Under the pieces are notes generated by a model. That model saw only the letters and a program-made list of their open reading frames with translations. It had not been told where the DNA came from and searched no databases. Both the position numbers and the translations under genes were made by a program. A stretch of 53,739 nucleotides of DNA from Acidobacteriota bacterium (GTDB lineage Bacteria; Acidobacteriota; Vicinamibacteria; Marinacidobacterales; SMYC01): contig SMYC01000151.1 in assembly GCA_004356105.1 (NCBI GenBank), positions 1 through 53,739 of the forward strand. Direction: 5' to 3'. Shown in pieces: positions 18,485 to 26,476 of this stretch. Each line of letters starts with the position of its first letter. Positions within the stretch are counted from its first letter, which is position 1.

Positions 18485-19353
18485 GCGTCCTCATCGACAA
18501 GAGCACACGCCTCGTCGTTCAAGGCATCACCGGCCGTGAAGGGCAGTTTCACACCAAAGGCGCCCTCGATTACGGAACCGAGGTCGTAGCCGGCGTGACA
18601 CCGGGCAAAGCCGGACAGAAAGTCGAAGGCGTTCCCGTCTTCAACACCGTGGCCGACGCGGTCAAGGAAACCGGCGCCAATGCTTCCGTTATCTTCGTGC
18701 CGCCGCCATTCGCCGCGGATGCGATCTTGGAAGCCGTCGACGCCGATCTCGAGCTCGTCGTTTGCATCACGGAAGGCGTCCCCACACTCGACATGGTCGA
18801 CGTGATGCGGGTCGTTGAAGGCTCGAAGACAAGGCTGGTCGGACCGAACTGCCCCGGGCTCATCTCGCCCGGGAAGGCCAAGATCGGGATCATGCCCGGC
18901 CACATTCACAAAGAAGGCCCGGTGGGTGTTGTCTCTCGCAGTGGTACTCTGACCTACGAGGCCGTTTATCAGCTGACGAAGCGCGATATCGGCCAATCTA
19001 CTTGCATCGGGATCGGAGGCGACCCTGTGATCGGAACGACTTTCGTCGACGCGCTCGAGCTGTTCCAGGCGGACGCGGAAACGGAAGCCATCATCATGAT
19101 TGGCGAGATTGGGGGCACCGCCGAAGAGACGGCGGCCGAGTACATCAAGGCCCATGTCACGAAGCCGGTGGTGTCGTTCATCGCCGGTCAAACTGCGCCT
19201 CCGGGCCGTCGCATGGGCCACGCGGGCGCCATCGTAATGGGCGGCAAAGGCACAGCGGCAGATAAAATGGCGACGCTCGAAGCGATGGGCGTCACAGTAG
19301 TGAAAAGCCCCGCCGACATGGGCCAAAGAATGAAGGACATCCTCAGTTCATGA
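18481..19353 (+). CDS. sucD: Succinyl-CoA synthetase alpha subunit
   Basis: A 290-residue partner of SucC. The N-terminal CoA-binding domain has [23 protein letters not shown] and [10 protein letters not shown] follow; His247 in [10 protein letters not shown] is the phosphohistidine. It starts at GTG within the sucC stop and ends in an ATGA overlap with ndk, so all three are translationally coupled. Confidence 0.97.
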   Translation: MSVLIDKSTRLVVQGITGREGQFHTKGALDYGTEVVAGVTPGKAGQKVEGVPVFNTVADAVKETGANASVIFVPPPFAADAILEAVDADLELVVCITEGVPTLDMVDVMRVVEGSKTRLVGPNCPGLISPGKAKIGIMPGHIHKEGPVGVVSRSGTLTYEAVYQLTKRDIGQSTCIGIGGDPVIGTTFVDALELFQADAETEAIIMIGEIGGTAEETAAEYIKAHVTKPVVSFIAGQTAPPGRRMGHAGAIVMGGKGTAADKMATLEAMGVTVVKSPADMGQRMKDILSS

Positions 19354-19769
19354 CCGAAAGAACGTTTTCCATCATCAAGCCAGACGGCGTGCGCCAAGGC
19401 GACACCGGCAAGATCCTCGCGCGCATCGAAGAGACCGGCTTCAAGATTCTCGGCCTGCGCATGGTCCAAATGACGAGCCGGCACGCGGAGGGTTTCTACG
19501 CCGTGCACAAAGAACGGCCTTTTTTCGGAAGCCTCATGGAGTTCATGTCCTCGGGGCCTTGTGTCGTCATGGTCCTCGAGAAGGAAAACGCCATCGAGGA
19601 TCTGCGTAAGCTGATGGGCGCGACCGATCCTGCGAAAGCCGATGACGGCACCCTTCGCAAGGATTTCGCGACCTCGATCGAGGCCAACGTCATCCACGGC
19701 TCGGATTCGCCCGAAACGGCCGCGTCCGAGATCCCCTACTTCTTCACGTCACTCCAGATTCAAGACTGA
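19350..19769 (+). CDS. ndk: Nucleoside diphosphate kinase
   Basis: Transfers the gamma phosphate between nucleoside di- and triphosphates. The 139-residue length is typical. [10 protein letters not shown] opens the fold; the active His116 is in [12 protein letters not shown]. It follows sucD by overlap, which makes sense because Ndk can use the NTP made by succinyl-CoA synthetase. Between it and dcd lies a short tandem GACTGAG repeat. Confidence 0.97.
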   Translation: MTERTFSIIKPDGVRQGDTGKILARIEETGFKILGLRMVQMTSRHAEGFYAVHKERPFFGSLMEFMSSGPCVVMVLEKENAIEDLRKLMGATDPAKADDGTLRKDFATSIEANVIHGSDSPETAASEIPYFFTSLQIQD

Positions 19770-19787
19770 GGACTGAGGACTGACGCG

Positions 19788-20351
19788 ATGTCCATCAAAG
19801 CGGATAAATGGATTCGAAGGATGGCCCTCGAGCACGGGATGATCGACCCCTTCGTCGATCATCAAATCCGTGAGAACGTGATCTCTTACGGCCTCTCGTC
19901 CTACGGCTATGACATCCGCGTCTCGGACGAGTTCAAAATCTTCACGAACGTCAACACCGCGGTCGTCGACCCCAAGAACTTCGATCCGAAGAGCTTCGTC
20001 GATTTCAAAGGCGACGTCTGCATCATTCCGCCCAACTCCTTCGCACTCTCGAACACGGTCGAGAATTTTCGCATCCCGCGAAACGTCTACGCGGTTTGCA
20101 TCGGCAAGTCGACCTATGCGCGCTGCGGCATCATTATTAATGTGACGGGCTTCGATGCGGAGTGGGAAGGCAACGCCACCCTCGAGATCTCGAACACGAC
20201 GCCGCTCCCGTGCCGTATCTACGCGAACGAGGGCATTGCCCAGGTACTCTTTTTCGAGAGCGACGAAGAATGTGAGCTGTCGTACAAGGACAAGAAGGGC
20301 AAGTATCAAGGGCAGGAGCACATCACGTTGCCCAAGCTGGAAAGGGAATAA
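19788..20351 (+). CDS. dcd: dCTP deaminase
   Basis: Deaminates dCTP to dUTP, the start of the dTMP route. The 187-residue protein has the signatures [35 protein letters not shown] and [16 protein letters not shown]; the Arg/Ser of the second and the Glu of the third form the active site in the family. It ends [12 protein letters not shown]...LPK, as in the group common outside enterics. It is followed after one base by a second Dcd/dUTPase-family gene that would take dUTP to dUMP. Confidence 0.95.
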   Translation: MSIKADKWIRRMALEHGMIDPFVDHQIRENVISYGLSSYGYDIRVSDEFKIFTNVNTAVVDPKNFDPKSFVDFKGDVCIIPPNSFALSNTVENFRIPRNVYAVCIGKSTYARCGIIINVTGFDAEWEGNATLEISNTTPLPCRIYANEGIAQVLFFESDEECELSYKDKKGKYQGQEHITLPKLERE

Positions 20352-20352
20352 G

Positions 20353-20868
20353 TTGAAGCTTGTCGAAGGCGATGCCCTCAAAGCGAGGCTCGCGGCCGAC
20401 CCGCCGCTGGTCGAAGACTTCGTCGACCAAGAGACGCAGATTCAAATGAACGGCGTCGACTTCACCCTGCGCGAGGTGGCCCGCTTCGGCGACGAGCCCG
20501 GCGCCATCGATTTCGACAACTCCGAGCGCCGGACGCCCGAGACCTTCCCGATCGAGCCGGACAGCGACGGATGGTGGCAACTCGAGCCCGGCCCTTACTG
20601 GGTCGTCTATAACGAGATCGTGAACATCCCCGCCGACATGTTCGGGATGGCGCGCACGCGCTCGAGCCTCCTCCGAAGCGCCTCCCATATCGGCACCGCG
20701 CTCTGGGACTCGGGCTATTCGGGCCGAAGCGGCTCGGTGCTCGTCGTGCACAACCCCGCCGGCCTCCGCCTCAAACGGAACGCGCGCGTCCTACAACTCG
20801 TGTTCTACGCCCTCGACGCCCCCGCCGCCAAGACTTACGCGGGCAAGTACCAAGACGAAAACAAATAG
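20353..20868 (+). CDS. Dcd/dUTPase-superfamily protein, probably a dUTP diphosphatase
   Basis: A 171-residue protein reading from TTG 20353, with AAGGGA 7 bases upstream and only one base after the dcd stop. It shows dUTPase/Dcd-fold motifs: ARTRSSLLRSASHIGTALWD (nucleotide contact), DSGYSGRSGSVLVVHNPAG, and RNARVLQLVFYAL. This order and the length fit the monofunctional archaeal-type dUTPase group rather than the short trimeric Dut. Next to a dCTP deaminase, conversion of dUTP to dUMP plus pyrophosphate is the natural role, but family members include deaminases, so the exact reaction is inferred. Confidence 0.82.
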   Translation: MKLVEGDALKARLAADPPLVEDFVDQETQIQMNGVDFTLREVARFGDEPGAIDFDNSERRTPETFPIEPDSDGWWQLEPGPYWVVYNEIVNIPADMFGMARTRSSLLRSASHIGTALWDSGYSGRSGSVLVVHNPAGLRLKRNARVLQLVFYALDAPAAKTYAGKYQDENK

Positions 20869-21032
20869 CTCCGTTTCTCCCCCTCAGATGTGTGCGGGCC
20901 GTGCGGCGGCGTTGAAGCAGGTTAGCGGGTTGAGCTGCGGTTCTGATTTTGTCGCAGAGGCGCCGTCTCATGCGGGCTCAATATTCCCGATAGCAGGTGG
21001 CTGGTAGCCGGTAGCTGAGTTACACTTCCGTC

Positions 21033-22964
21033 ATGGCGATCGAGACTGGAACGCGGCTCGGCTCTTACGAGATCGTCGAGCCCATCGGTCGTGGTTCGAT
21101 GGGGGAGGTCTATCGCGCCAAGGACCTCAAGCTAGGGCGGCAAGTGGCGCTCAAAGCCCTTCTTCCGGAATTTGCCTCCGACGACGACCGGCTTCGGCGC
21201 TTCGAGCAGGAAGCTCGCGCGGCTTCGGCGCTCAACCATCCGAACATCGTCCAGATTTACGACATCGGGGAGGACAACGGCACTCATTACATCGTGATGG
21301 AGCTCATCGAGGGGACCAACCTTCGCGAGCTCTTGCGTCGCGCGCCCTTCGCCAACGACAAGCTCCTGGAGCTCGCGCAGCAGATGGCTGCCGGCCTTGC
21401 CAAAGCGCATGACGCTGGGATCGTTCATCGTGATCTGAAGCCGGAGAACATGATGGTGACGCTCGACGGCTTCTTGAAGATTCTCGATTTCGGGCTTGCC
21501 AAGCTTCTCGATGTGCCGTTCGAGACGCACTCGGAAATGGCGACGATGGTGCGCCAGGGGACGCGCCACGGCATGCTCATCGGGACGGTCGAGTATATGT
21601 CGCCGGAGCAAGCGTCCGGCAAGTCCGTGGACCATCGCTCGGATCAGTTCTCGCTCGGTTTGATTCTCTACGAGATGGCGACAGGCACGCTCGCGTTCCA
21701 CCGGGAGACCGCGGCGCAGACGCTCGCGTCGATCATCGAGAGCGATCCAAAGCCCATGGTGGAGCTGAACGAAGCATGCCCGAGCGATCTTGTGCGGATT
21801 GTGACGCGGTGCCTTCGTAAGGCTCACACGGAGCGCTACGAAGACACGCGCGATCTGCAACGGGATCTCAAAGCTGTTGCCTTGCATAAACGCGAGCTGG
21901 CGCCGCTTCCTCCCGTACCTCAGATCCCGGAGCCCGATGTCCCGTCCTTCGGAGGTGGCTTCCACGGTCAGGTACGGCGAGGTACGGTCTCGAATGTGAA
22001 GCGCGAGATTCGCGCAGCTTTCGGCGAGACCGAGTTCCTTCTTCGTTCGAGCGACGGCAGGACCAGGTCGATATCGGAAAGAAGGCTCCGGCGCAAACTA
22101 CGTCGAAACCGCTTCAGCGGGGACGAAATGGTCCGGCGAGGCGATGAGGGCGAGTGGGTGCCCATCTACAAGAGTGACCTCTTCCGCCAAGAAGTGCCCT
22201 ATACCGGCGATCCGGCCGTTTGGGTGAGCAAACGCAAGGTCAAGGACTTCCTGCAGCACGCCTGTTCTTTCGTGATGTTTGGGATCGCATGGTACGTGTT
22301 CCGGGGCGAAGTGCCCGCGTGGATGGGCTTTTGGGGTATTGGGCTCGCCTTTCACGCCATAGGTACGCTCCCGGCAGCTCTGCCGCTTCTGCGACAAAAG
22401 CGAGAGCTCGCCGCGCCGCCCACGCCCGCGCTGCCGGAGACGCCCGCCCCTTTGCCCGACCTGCTCTTGTCCGCCTCTTTTCTCGAGGAAGTCGAGCGCG
22501 TCAAAGAGCTGTTGTCGCGGCGGGGCGGCGAGGAGACGCAGCCTCTTGTCGCGGAAGTGGACGCGATCGTGAGCCGGATGCACGACCTCGCCATGAAGCA
22601 ACGCGACCTTTCCGAGCAAACCTCGCCCGAGGAGCGCGACGCTCTTCGGGACACGCTCGAAGAGGCCGAGCGTAATCTCGTGGCCGCGGATAACACGAAT
22701 GACCGGCGACTCTACCAGCGTCAGACCGAGGTCGTGAGGCAACGAAGCGAGGCCATCGACAAAGCCTTGGGTGTGCTCGGTCGTCTCAAGGTTCGTCAGG
22801 ACGTTGCCGAGCAGCAGATCAAACAGCTTCGGTTGGATTTGTCACGCGGGGAAGCGTCGAGCGCGAGCGTGCCGAAGCTCACGTCGAGGCTTTCGGATAT
22901 CCGGCACGAAGTCGACGCGACCGAGCGGGTAGATGAAGCGATCGCTCGAGAGCTCTCGAGCTAG
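21033..22964 (+). CDS. Membrane-anchored serine/threonine protein kinase with 2TM and coiled-coil regions
   Basis: A 643-residue Hanks-type kinase. The kinase domain (about 12-285) has GRGSMGEVY, Lys41 in VALKALL, HRDLKPEN (catalytic Asp134), DFG (152-154) and EYMSPEQ. After a proline-rich linker (about 295-315), residues 320-395 form a small basic domain ending GDEGEWVPIYKSDLF, recalling GYF-like modules. Residues about 402-455 resemble the bacterial 2TM domain (KVKDFLQHACSFVMFGIAW ... GFWGIGLAFHAIG), with two membrane segments. The remainder (about 480-643) is charged helical sequence likely to form coiled coil. It stands alone and ends 9 bases before the convergent TonB gene. Substrate unknown. 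Confidence 0.9.
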   Translation: MAIETGTRLGSYEIVEPIGRGSMGEVYRAKDLKLGRQVALKALLPEFASDDDRLRRFEQEARAASALNHPNIVQIYDIGEDNGTHYIVMELIEGTNLRELLRRAPFANDKLLELAQQMAAGLAKAHDAGIVHRDLKPENMMVTLDGFLKILDFGLAKLLDVPFETHSEMATMVRQGTRHGMLIGTVEYMSPEQASGKSVDHRSDQFSLGLILYEMATGTLAFHRETAAQTLASIIESDPKPMVELNEACPSDLVRIVTRCLRKAHTERYEDTRDLQRDLKAVALHKRELAPLPPVPQIPEPDVPSFGGGFHGQVRRGTVSNVKREIRAAFGETEFLLRSSDGRTRSISERRLRRKLRRNRFSGDEMVRRGDEGEWVPIYKSDLFRQEVPYTGDPAVWVSKRKVKDFLQHACSFVMFGIAWYVFRGEVPAWMGFWGIGLAFHAIGTLPAALPLLRQKRELAAPPTPALPETPAPLPDLLLSASFLEEVERVKELLSRRGGEETQPLVAEVDAIVSRMHDLAMKQRDLSEQTSPEERDALRDTLEEAERNLVAADNTNDRRLYQRQTEVVRQRSEAIDKALGVLGRLKVRQDVAEQQIKQLRLDLSRGEASSASVPKLTSRLSDIRHEVDATERVDEAIARELSS

Positions 22965-22973
22965 TGTTAGGGG

Positions 22974-23870
22974 CTAGTAGATCGCGAAGTCGACCGCGAT
23001 GCCGGCGATGACATCCACTGGGTTGCCTTTGAATTTTGCCGGGACGAAGATCCACTGCCGCACGCAGCTGACTGCCTGGTCGTTGAGCCCGCCGCCAAGG
23101 CCTTGCAGGATGCGAACTTCGCCGATGCGTCCTTCTTTGAGTATGACGACCTCGAGATCGACGGTGCCTTCGATCTTCTTGGCGAGCGCGTCTTGCGTGT
23201 ATTGAGGCCGCACCTGTTTGCGAAGGATAGGAGGCGTGATGCCTGAGCCCATGCGATAAGCGCCGCCGCCGAAGCCCCCGCCAGTGCCGGGTCCAAGCCC
23301 TGATCCTTCACCCTCGCCGATACCGCCTCCGTTACCCGCACCCGCGTTGGTGGCGAGTCCGTCCTGGCCCTCGAGGCCGCCGCGGGTGTTCAGGTCGTCC
23401 GGGGCCATGGCGACGACGGGCGCTTTGATCTCGGGCGCCTCCTCTTCGTCTGGCTCTTCTTCCTCTTCGTCTTCCTCTTCCTCGGCAAGGTCAGGATCCT
23501 CGAAGACGAGCTTCTCTTCGGGAACTTCCACTTTCACCGCTATCGTGGCCGCGTCTTGACCCTCGATCTGCTGAAGCGACAGAGGATCTTCGCTGCCGTC
23601 CCCGCCGCCGCCGCCGCCGCCGGGGCCTGGCTCCATCATGAAGACGAGGCTCGGCGGGTTCCACTTTTCCTCGACGGGCGGCCCTTCGGGGAAGAGAATG
23701 GAAATGATGAGCGCGCCCACGACGATGCTTGCATAGGCGAGGGTGGTGTAGACCTGGGTCCGACGCTTGCGGTCCCGACTGTAGAAGGGTGGCTCGATCT
23801 CGGTCCCCGAGACCGCGCTGATGATGTCGTCATTTCTGAAGACGTCTTGGAGCCAGGCGAAAAACTTCAT
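22974..23870 (-). CDS. TonB-family energy transducer protein
   Basis: A 298-residue inner-membrane protein anchored by one segment (about 39-58). A long periplasmic linker follows: a Gly run, a very acidic stretch (about 130-148, EEEEDEEEEEPDEEE) and a Gly-rich region (175-205). The C-terminal TonB domain (about 210-298) has PPILRKQVRPQYTQDALAKK, GTVDLEVVILKEGRIGEVR and CVRQWIFVPAKFKGNPV. It would transfer proton-motive force to outer-membrane receptors or serve in another envelope task; no ExbBD genes are nearby. The linker is acidic rather than Pro-Lys rich, which is unusual. GGAGG lies 14 bases before the ATG. Confidence 0.88.
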   Translation of the reverse strand: MKFFAWLQDVFRNDDIISAVSGTEIEPPFYSRDRKRRTQVYTTLAYASIVVGALIISILFPEGPPVEEKWNPPSLVFMMEPGPGGGGGGGDGSEDPLSLQQIEGQDAATIAVKVEVPEEKLVFEDPDLAEEEEDEEEEEPDEEEAPEIKAPVVAMAPDDLNTRGGLEGQDGLATNAGAGNGGGIGEGEGSGLGPGTGGGFGGGAYRMGSGITPPILRKQVRPQYTQDALAKKIEGTVDLEVVILKEGRIGEVRILQGLGGGLNDQAVSCVRQWIFVPAKFKGNPVDVIAGIAVDFAIY

Positions 23871-23952
23871 CTAATTCTAATTTTCCTCCGAACGCGTCGA
23901 GGATGCAAGAGAACCTTTCACATTACCGTCTGATACACTCCGATTGTAAGCC

Positions 23953-26067
23953 ATGAGCCTCCCGATCCGCCTTTGTGTGGAAGACTCCATCGCCCGGATT
24001 ACTTTCGATCTTCCGGGGGAAAAGGTCAACAAGCTTTCGCGAGCGGTGATGGAACGGCTCGGTGAAGTGCTGGACGAGCTCGAGGGGCGCACCGATATTC
24101 GCGGCGCGGTGCTCGATTCCGCGAAAGCCGGCGTCTTTAACGCGGGAGCCGATGTAAACGAGATCGGCTCGGTGACGGATGGCGAGGCGGCGGCCGTGGC
24201 TGTGCGCGCGGGCCAGGCTCTCATGAACCGCATCGAAGGGCTGCCGTTTCCCGTCGTCGCCGCTATCGGTGGAGTATGCCTCGGGGGCGGAACGGAAATA
24301 GCTCTCGCTTGCGACGCCCGGGTGGGCTCGGATCACCCACGCTTCCAGCTTGGCCTCCCCGAGGTCAATCTTGGAATCCTGCCCGTCTGGGGCGGTGCGA
24401 CGCGGCTCCCGCGCCTCATCGGGCTTCCCAAAGCGCTCGATTTCATTCTCCGCGGACGCCCCGTGGACGCCAAGCGGGCGGAGCGGCTCGGCATTCTCGA
24501 CCGGGCGGTCAGCCATGGCGAGCTCGAGAAGCGGTCCCTCGAGCTTCTCCACGCCCTCATCGAAGGCGAGCGTCCCCGCCGCCGGAAGCTGCCCCTTAGA
24601 GAGCGCCTTTTGTCCGGAAATCCTCTCGGCCGGGCCCTATTGTTCTCACAGGCGAGAAAGCGTGTGCTCGGCCAGACGAAAGGTCACTATCCGGCACCTC
24701 TCGCCATCCTCGACGTGCTCAGGCGGGGGCAGGCGTCCAAGAAACGCTCGTTCGAGCTCGAAGTCGAGCATGCGAAAAAGTTGCTGCCGGGCGCCGTGTC
24801 GAAGAATCTGGTCCATTTGTTCTTCTTGAACGAAGACGCCAAGAAAGATCCCGGCATAACCGACGACTCCGTCGAGCCGAAGCCGGTCGCGAGCGCCGCC
24901 CTGCTCGGTGCGGGCATGATGGGTGGCGGGATTGCCCGGATCGTGGCGTCGCGCGATATCCCGGTCCGGCTGAAGGATATAAGCCCGGAGGCGCTCGGGG
25001 CCGGGCTTTCCGCCGCGCGCTCGATTTTCGAGCGCCGGGTGAGGCGGAAAAGGATGACGCGCTGGGAGCTTGAGCGCATGATGGCGCTCATTACGACGAC
25101 GCTCGATTTCAGCGGGTTCAAGAACGCGGATGTCGTTATCGAGGCCATCGTCGAGGACATGGAGATCAAGAAGAGCGTTTTTCGGGAGCTCGAGCCAATG
25201 GTCTCTGAAAGCTGTTTGATAGCGTCCAACACTTCCACCCTTTCCATAAGCGACATGCAGATCGTTCTCGAGAGGCCCGAGCGGATGGCGGGCTTTCACT
25301 TCTTCAACCCCGTCGACCGCATGCCGCTCATCGAAGTGATCCGGGGCGAGAAGACGGACGACAGGACGACGGCCTCGCTCGTGGCACTCGCCAAAAAGCT
25401 CGGAAAGACCCCGGTCGTGGTGAAGGATGGTCCCGGGTTCCTCGTAAACCGCATTCTCGGTCCCTATCTGAACGAGGCGGGCCATCTTTTCGAGGAATGC
25501 GGTGACATCGCAGCCATCGATCGCGCTTTCGTCGCCTTTGGCATGCCGATGGGCCCCCTCCGTTTGCTTGATGAGATCGGGCTCGATGTGGCCGACAAGG
25601 CCGGCAAAGTACTGAGCGCGGCATTCGGTGACCGCGCGGCGCCCTCGAAAGTCGTATCGAAGCTCGTCGCCGAGGGTCGGCTGGGGAAGAAAGCTGGACG
25701 CGGTCTCTACCGCTATGACGGCAAAAAGGAGTCTCCCGATGAAACGGTCCTCACGATCGTCGGCGTGGATCGCGGCCCGGCCCGGCCCGCCGAAGACTGC
25801 GTCGAGCGCGGGCTCGGGCTCATGATTGCGGAGGCCGCGCGTTGCCTCGATGAGGGGATCGTGCGCAGCCCGGGAGAGCTCGACCTCGCGATGGTGATGG
25901 GCACCGGCTTTCCGCCATTTCGCGGTGGATTGCTTCGCTACGCCGACCATTACGGTGTGGCGCGTGTCGTCGACGACCTCGCCAAGTGGAGCGGTCAACT
26001 CGGGAGCCGCTTCGATCCCCCACCATCGCTCCGGGACCGCAAAACGTTCTACCGGCAAAAAATGTAG
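23953..26067 (+). CDS. fadJ: Fatty-acid oxidation multifunctional protein (enoyl-CoA hydratase / 3-hydroxyacyl-CoA dehydrogenase)
   Basis: A 704-residue beta-oxidation enzyme with both activities. The crotonase domain (1-200) has NAGADVNEI, and acid residues Glu115 (GGGTEIALACDAR) and Glu137 (LPEVNLGILP). The NAD-binding domain starts at about 317 (LGAGMMGGGIA), SNTSTLSI follows, and His449 of GFHFFNPVDRMPLIEVI is the dehydrogenase catalytic residue. C-terminal helical domains (510-700) contain GPGFLVNRILGPYLNEA and GMGTGFPPFRGG-like VMGTGFPPFRGG. The partner thiolase is not in the window. Transcribed alone, divergently from the TonB gene; the FadL-type channel upstream could supply substrate. 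Confidence 0.95.
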   Translation: MSLPIRLCVEDSIARITFDLPGEKVNKLSRAVMERLGEVLDELEGRTDIRGAVLDSAKAGVFNAGADVNEIGSVTDGEAAAVAVRAGQALMNRIEGLPFPVVAAIGGVCLGGGTEIALACDARVGSDHPRFQLGLPEVNLGILPVWGGATRLPRLIGLPKALDFILRGRPVDAKRAERLGILDRAVSHGELEKRSLELLHALIEGERPRRRKLPLRERLLSGNPLGRALLFSQARKRVLGQTKGHYPAPLAILDVLRRGQASKKRSFELEVEHAKKLLPGAVSKNLVHLFFLNEDAKKDPGITDDSVEPKPVASAALLGAGMMGGGIARIVASRDIPVRLKDISPEALGAGLSAARSIFERRVRRKRMTRWELERMMALITTTLDFSGFKNADVVIEAIVEDMEIKKSVFRELEPMVSESCLIASNTSTLSISDMQIVLERPERMAGFHFFNPVDRMPLIEVIRGEKTDDRTTASLVALAKKLGKTPVVVKDGPGFLVNRILGPYLNEAGHLFEECGDIAAIDRAFVAFGMPMGPLRLLDEIGLDVADKAGKVLSAAFGDRAAPSKVVSKLVAEGRLGKKAGRGLYRYDGKKESPDETVLTIVGVDRGPARPAEDCVERGLGLMIAEAARCLDEGIVRSPGELDLAMVMGTGFPPFRGGLLRYADHYGVARVVDDLAKWSGQLGSRFDPPPSLRDRKTFYRQKM

Positions 26068-26263
26068 TCAGTCTGGCTAAATCGTTTCGATTTTAGGGCA
26101 GCCGCGGCTAGTTTTGTAGGGTAATCACCACAGCGAGGCGGGGGAGTTTTTCCACAGCCCACTCAAGTCACTGCAAAATAAGAACTAATGAGAATAGCCG
26201 ATGGGGGGGGCTTCTGGCACGTGAGTTGCATTACTAAATGGTCAATCGTTGCGGAGGTTGATC
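26068..26263. other. Gap between fadJ and the small orphan ORF
   Basis: Contains the 10-base palindrome AGCCGCGGCT followed by AGTTTTG, possibly part of a fadJ terminator, and a more AT-rich stretch (about 26170-26250) that would hold the promoter of the small ORF. No convincing promoter boxes could be set. Confidence 0.3.
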
Positions 26264-26476
26264 ATGGCAGAAGCGATTCCGAAAGCTATGTGGTCCGAAG
26301 CGGAAGAGTACAGTAAGCGCCTGTTCTACTGGGAGTTCTTGGTAAATAACTGGCTCATTCCCGGCCCTGCCATCCTCAAGGACAACGACGCGCTCGACTC
26401 CTTCATGGAGCCGCGTGTCGCGAGCCTGCACGACTACGGCTGGCTTCTGGAGCCAGACTCCCTCGTCGAACAATGA
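26264..26476 (+). CDS. Small orphan protein overlapping a convergent gene
   Basis: A 70-residue ORF starting at ATG 26264, with a very good GCGGAGG site 8 bases upstream. The product is acidic, with a central aromatic/hydrophobic patch (RLFYWEFLVNNWLIPGPAIL) and no signal peptide, Cys pair or known motif. Its last 74 bases overlap, on the opposite strand, the 3' end of the membrane-protein gene ending at 26403. The strong ribosome site and preceding intergenic space favour a real gene; the absence of a recognised family and the overlap argue for caution. Confidence 0.55.
   Translation: MAEAIPKAMWSEAEEYSKRLFYWEFLVNNWLIPGPAILKDNDALDSFMEPRVASLHDYGWLLEPDSLVEQ

Noticed and set aside
18067-19326. 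A 419-codon minus-strand frame across sucC-sucD
   Set aside because: Antisense to two conserved genes; composition typical of a shadow frame.
24646-26058. A 470-codon open frame on the minus strand across fadJ
   Set aside because: Antisense shadow of the multifunctional beta-oxidation gene, rich in His/Arg/Gly as expected from reversed codons.
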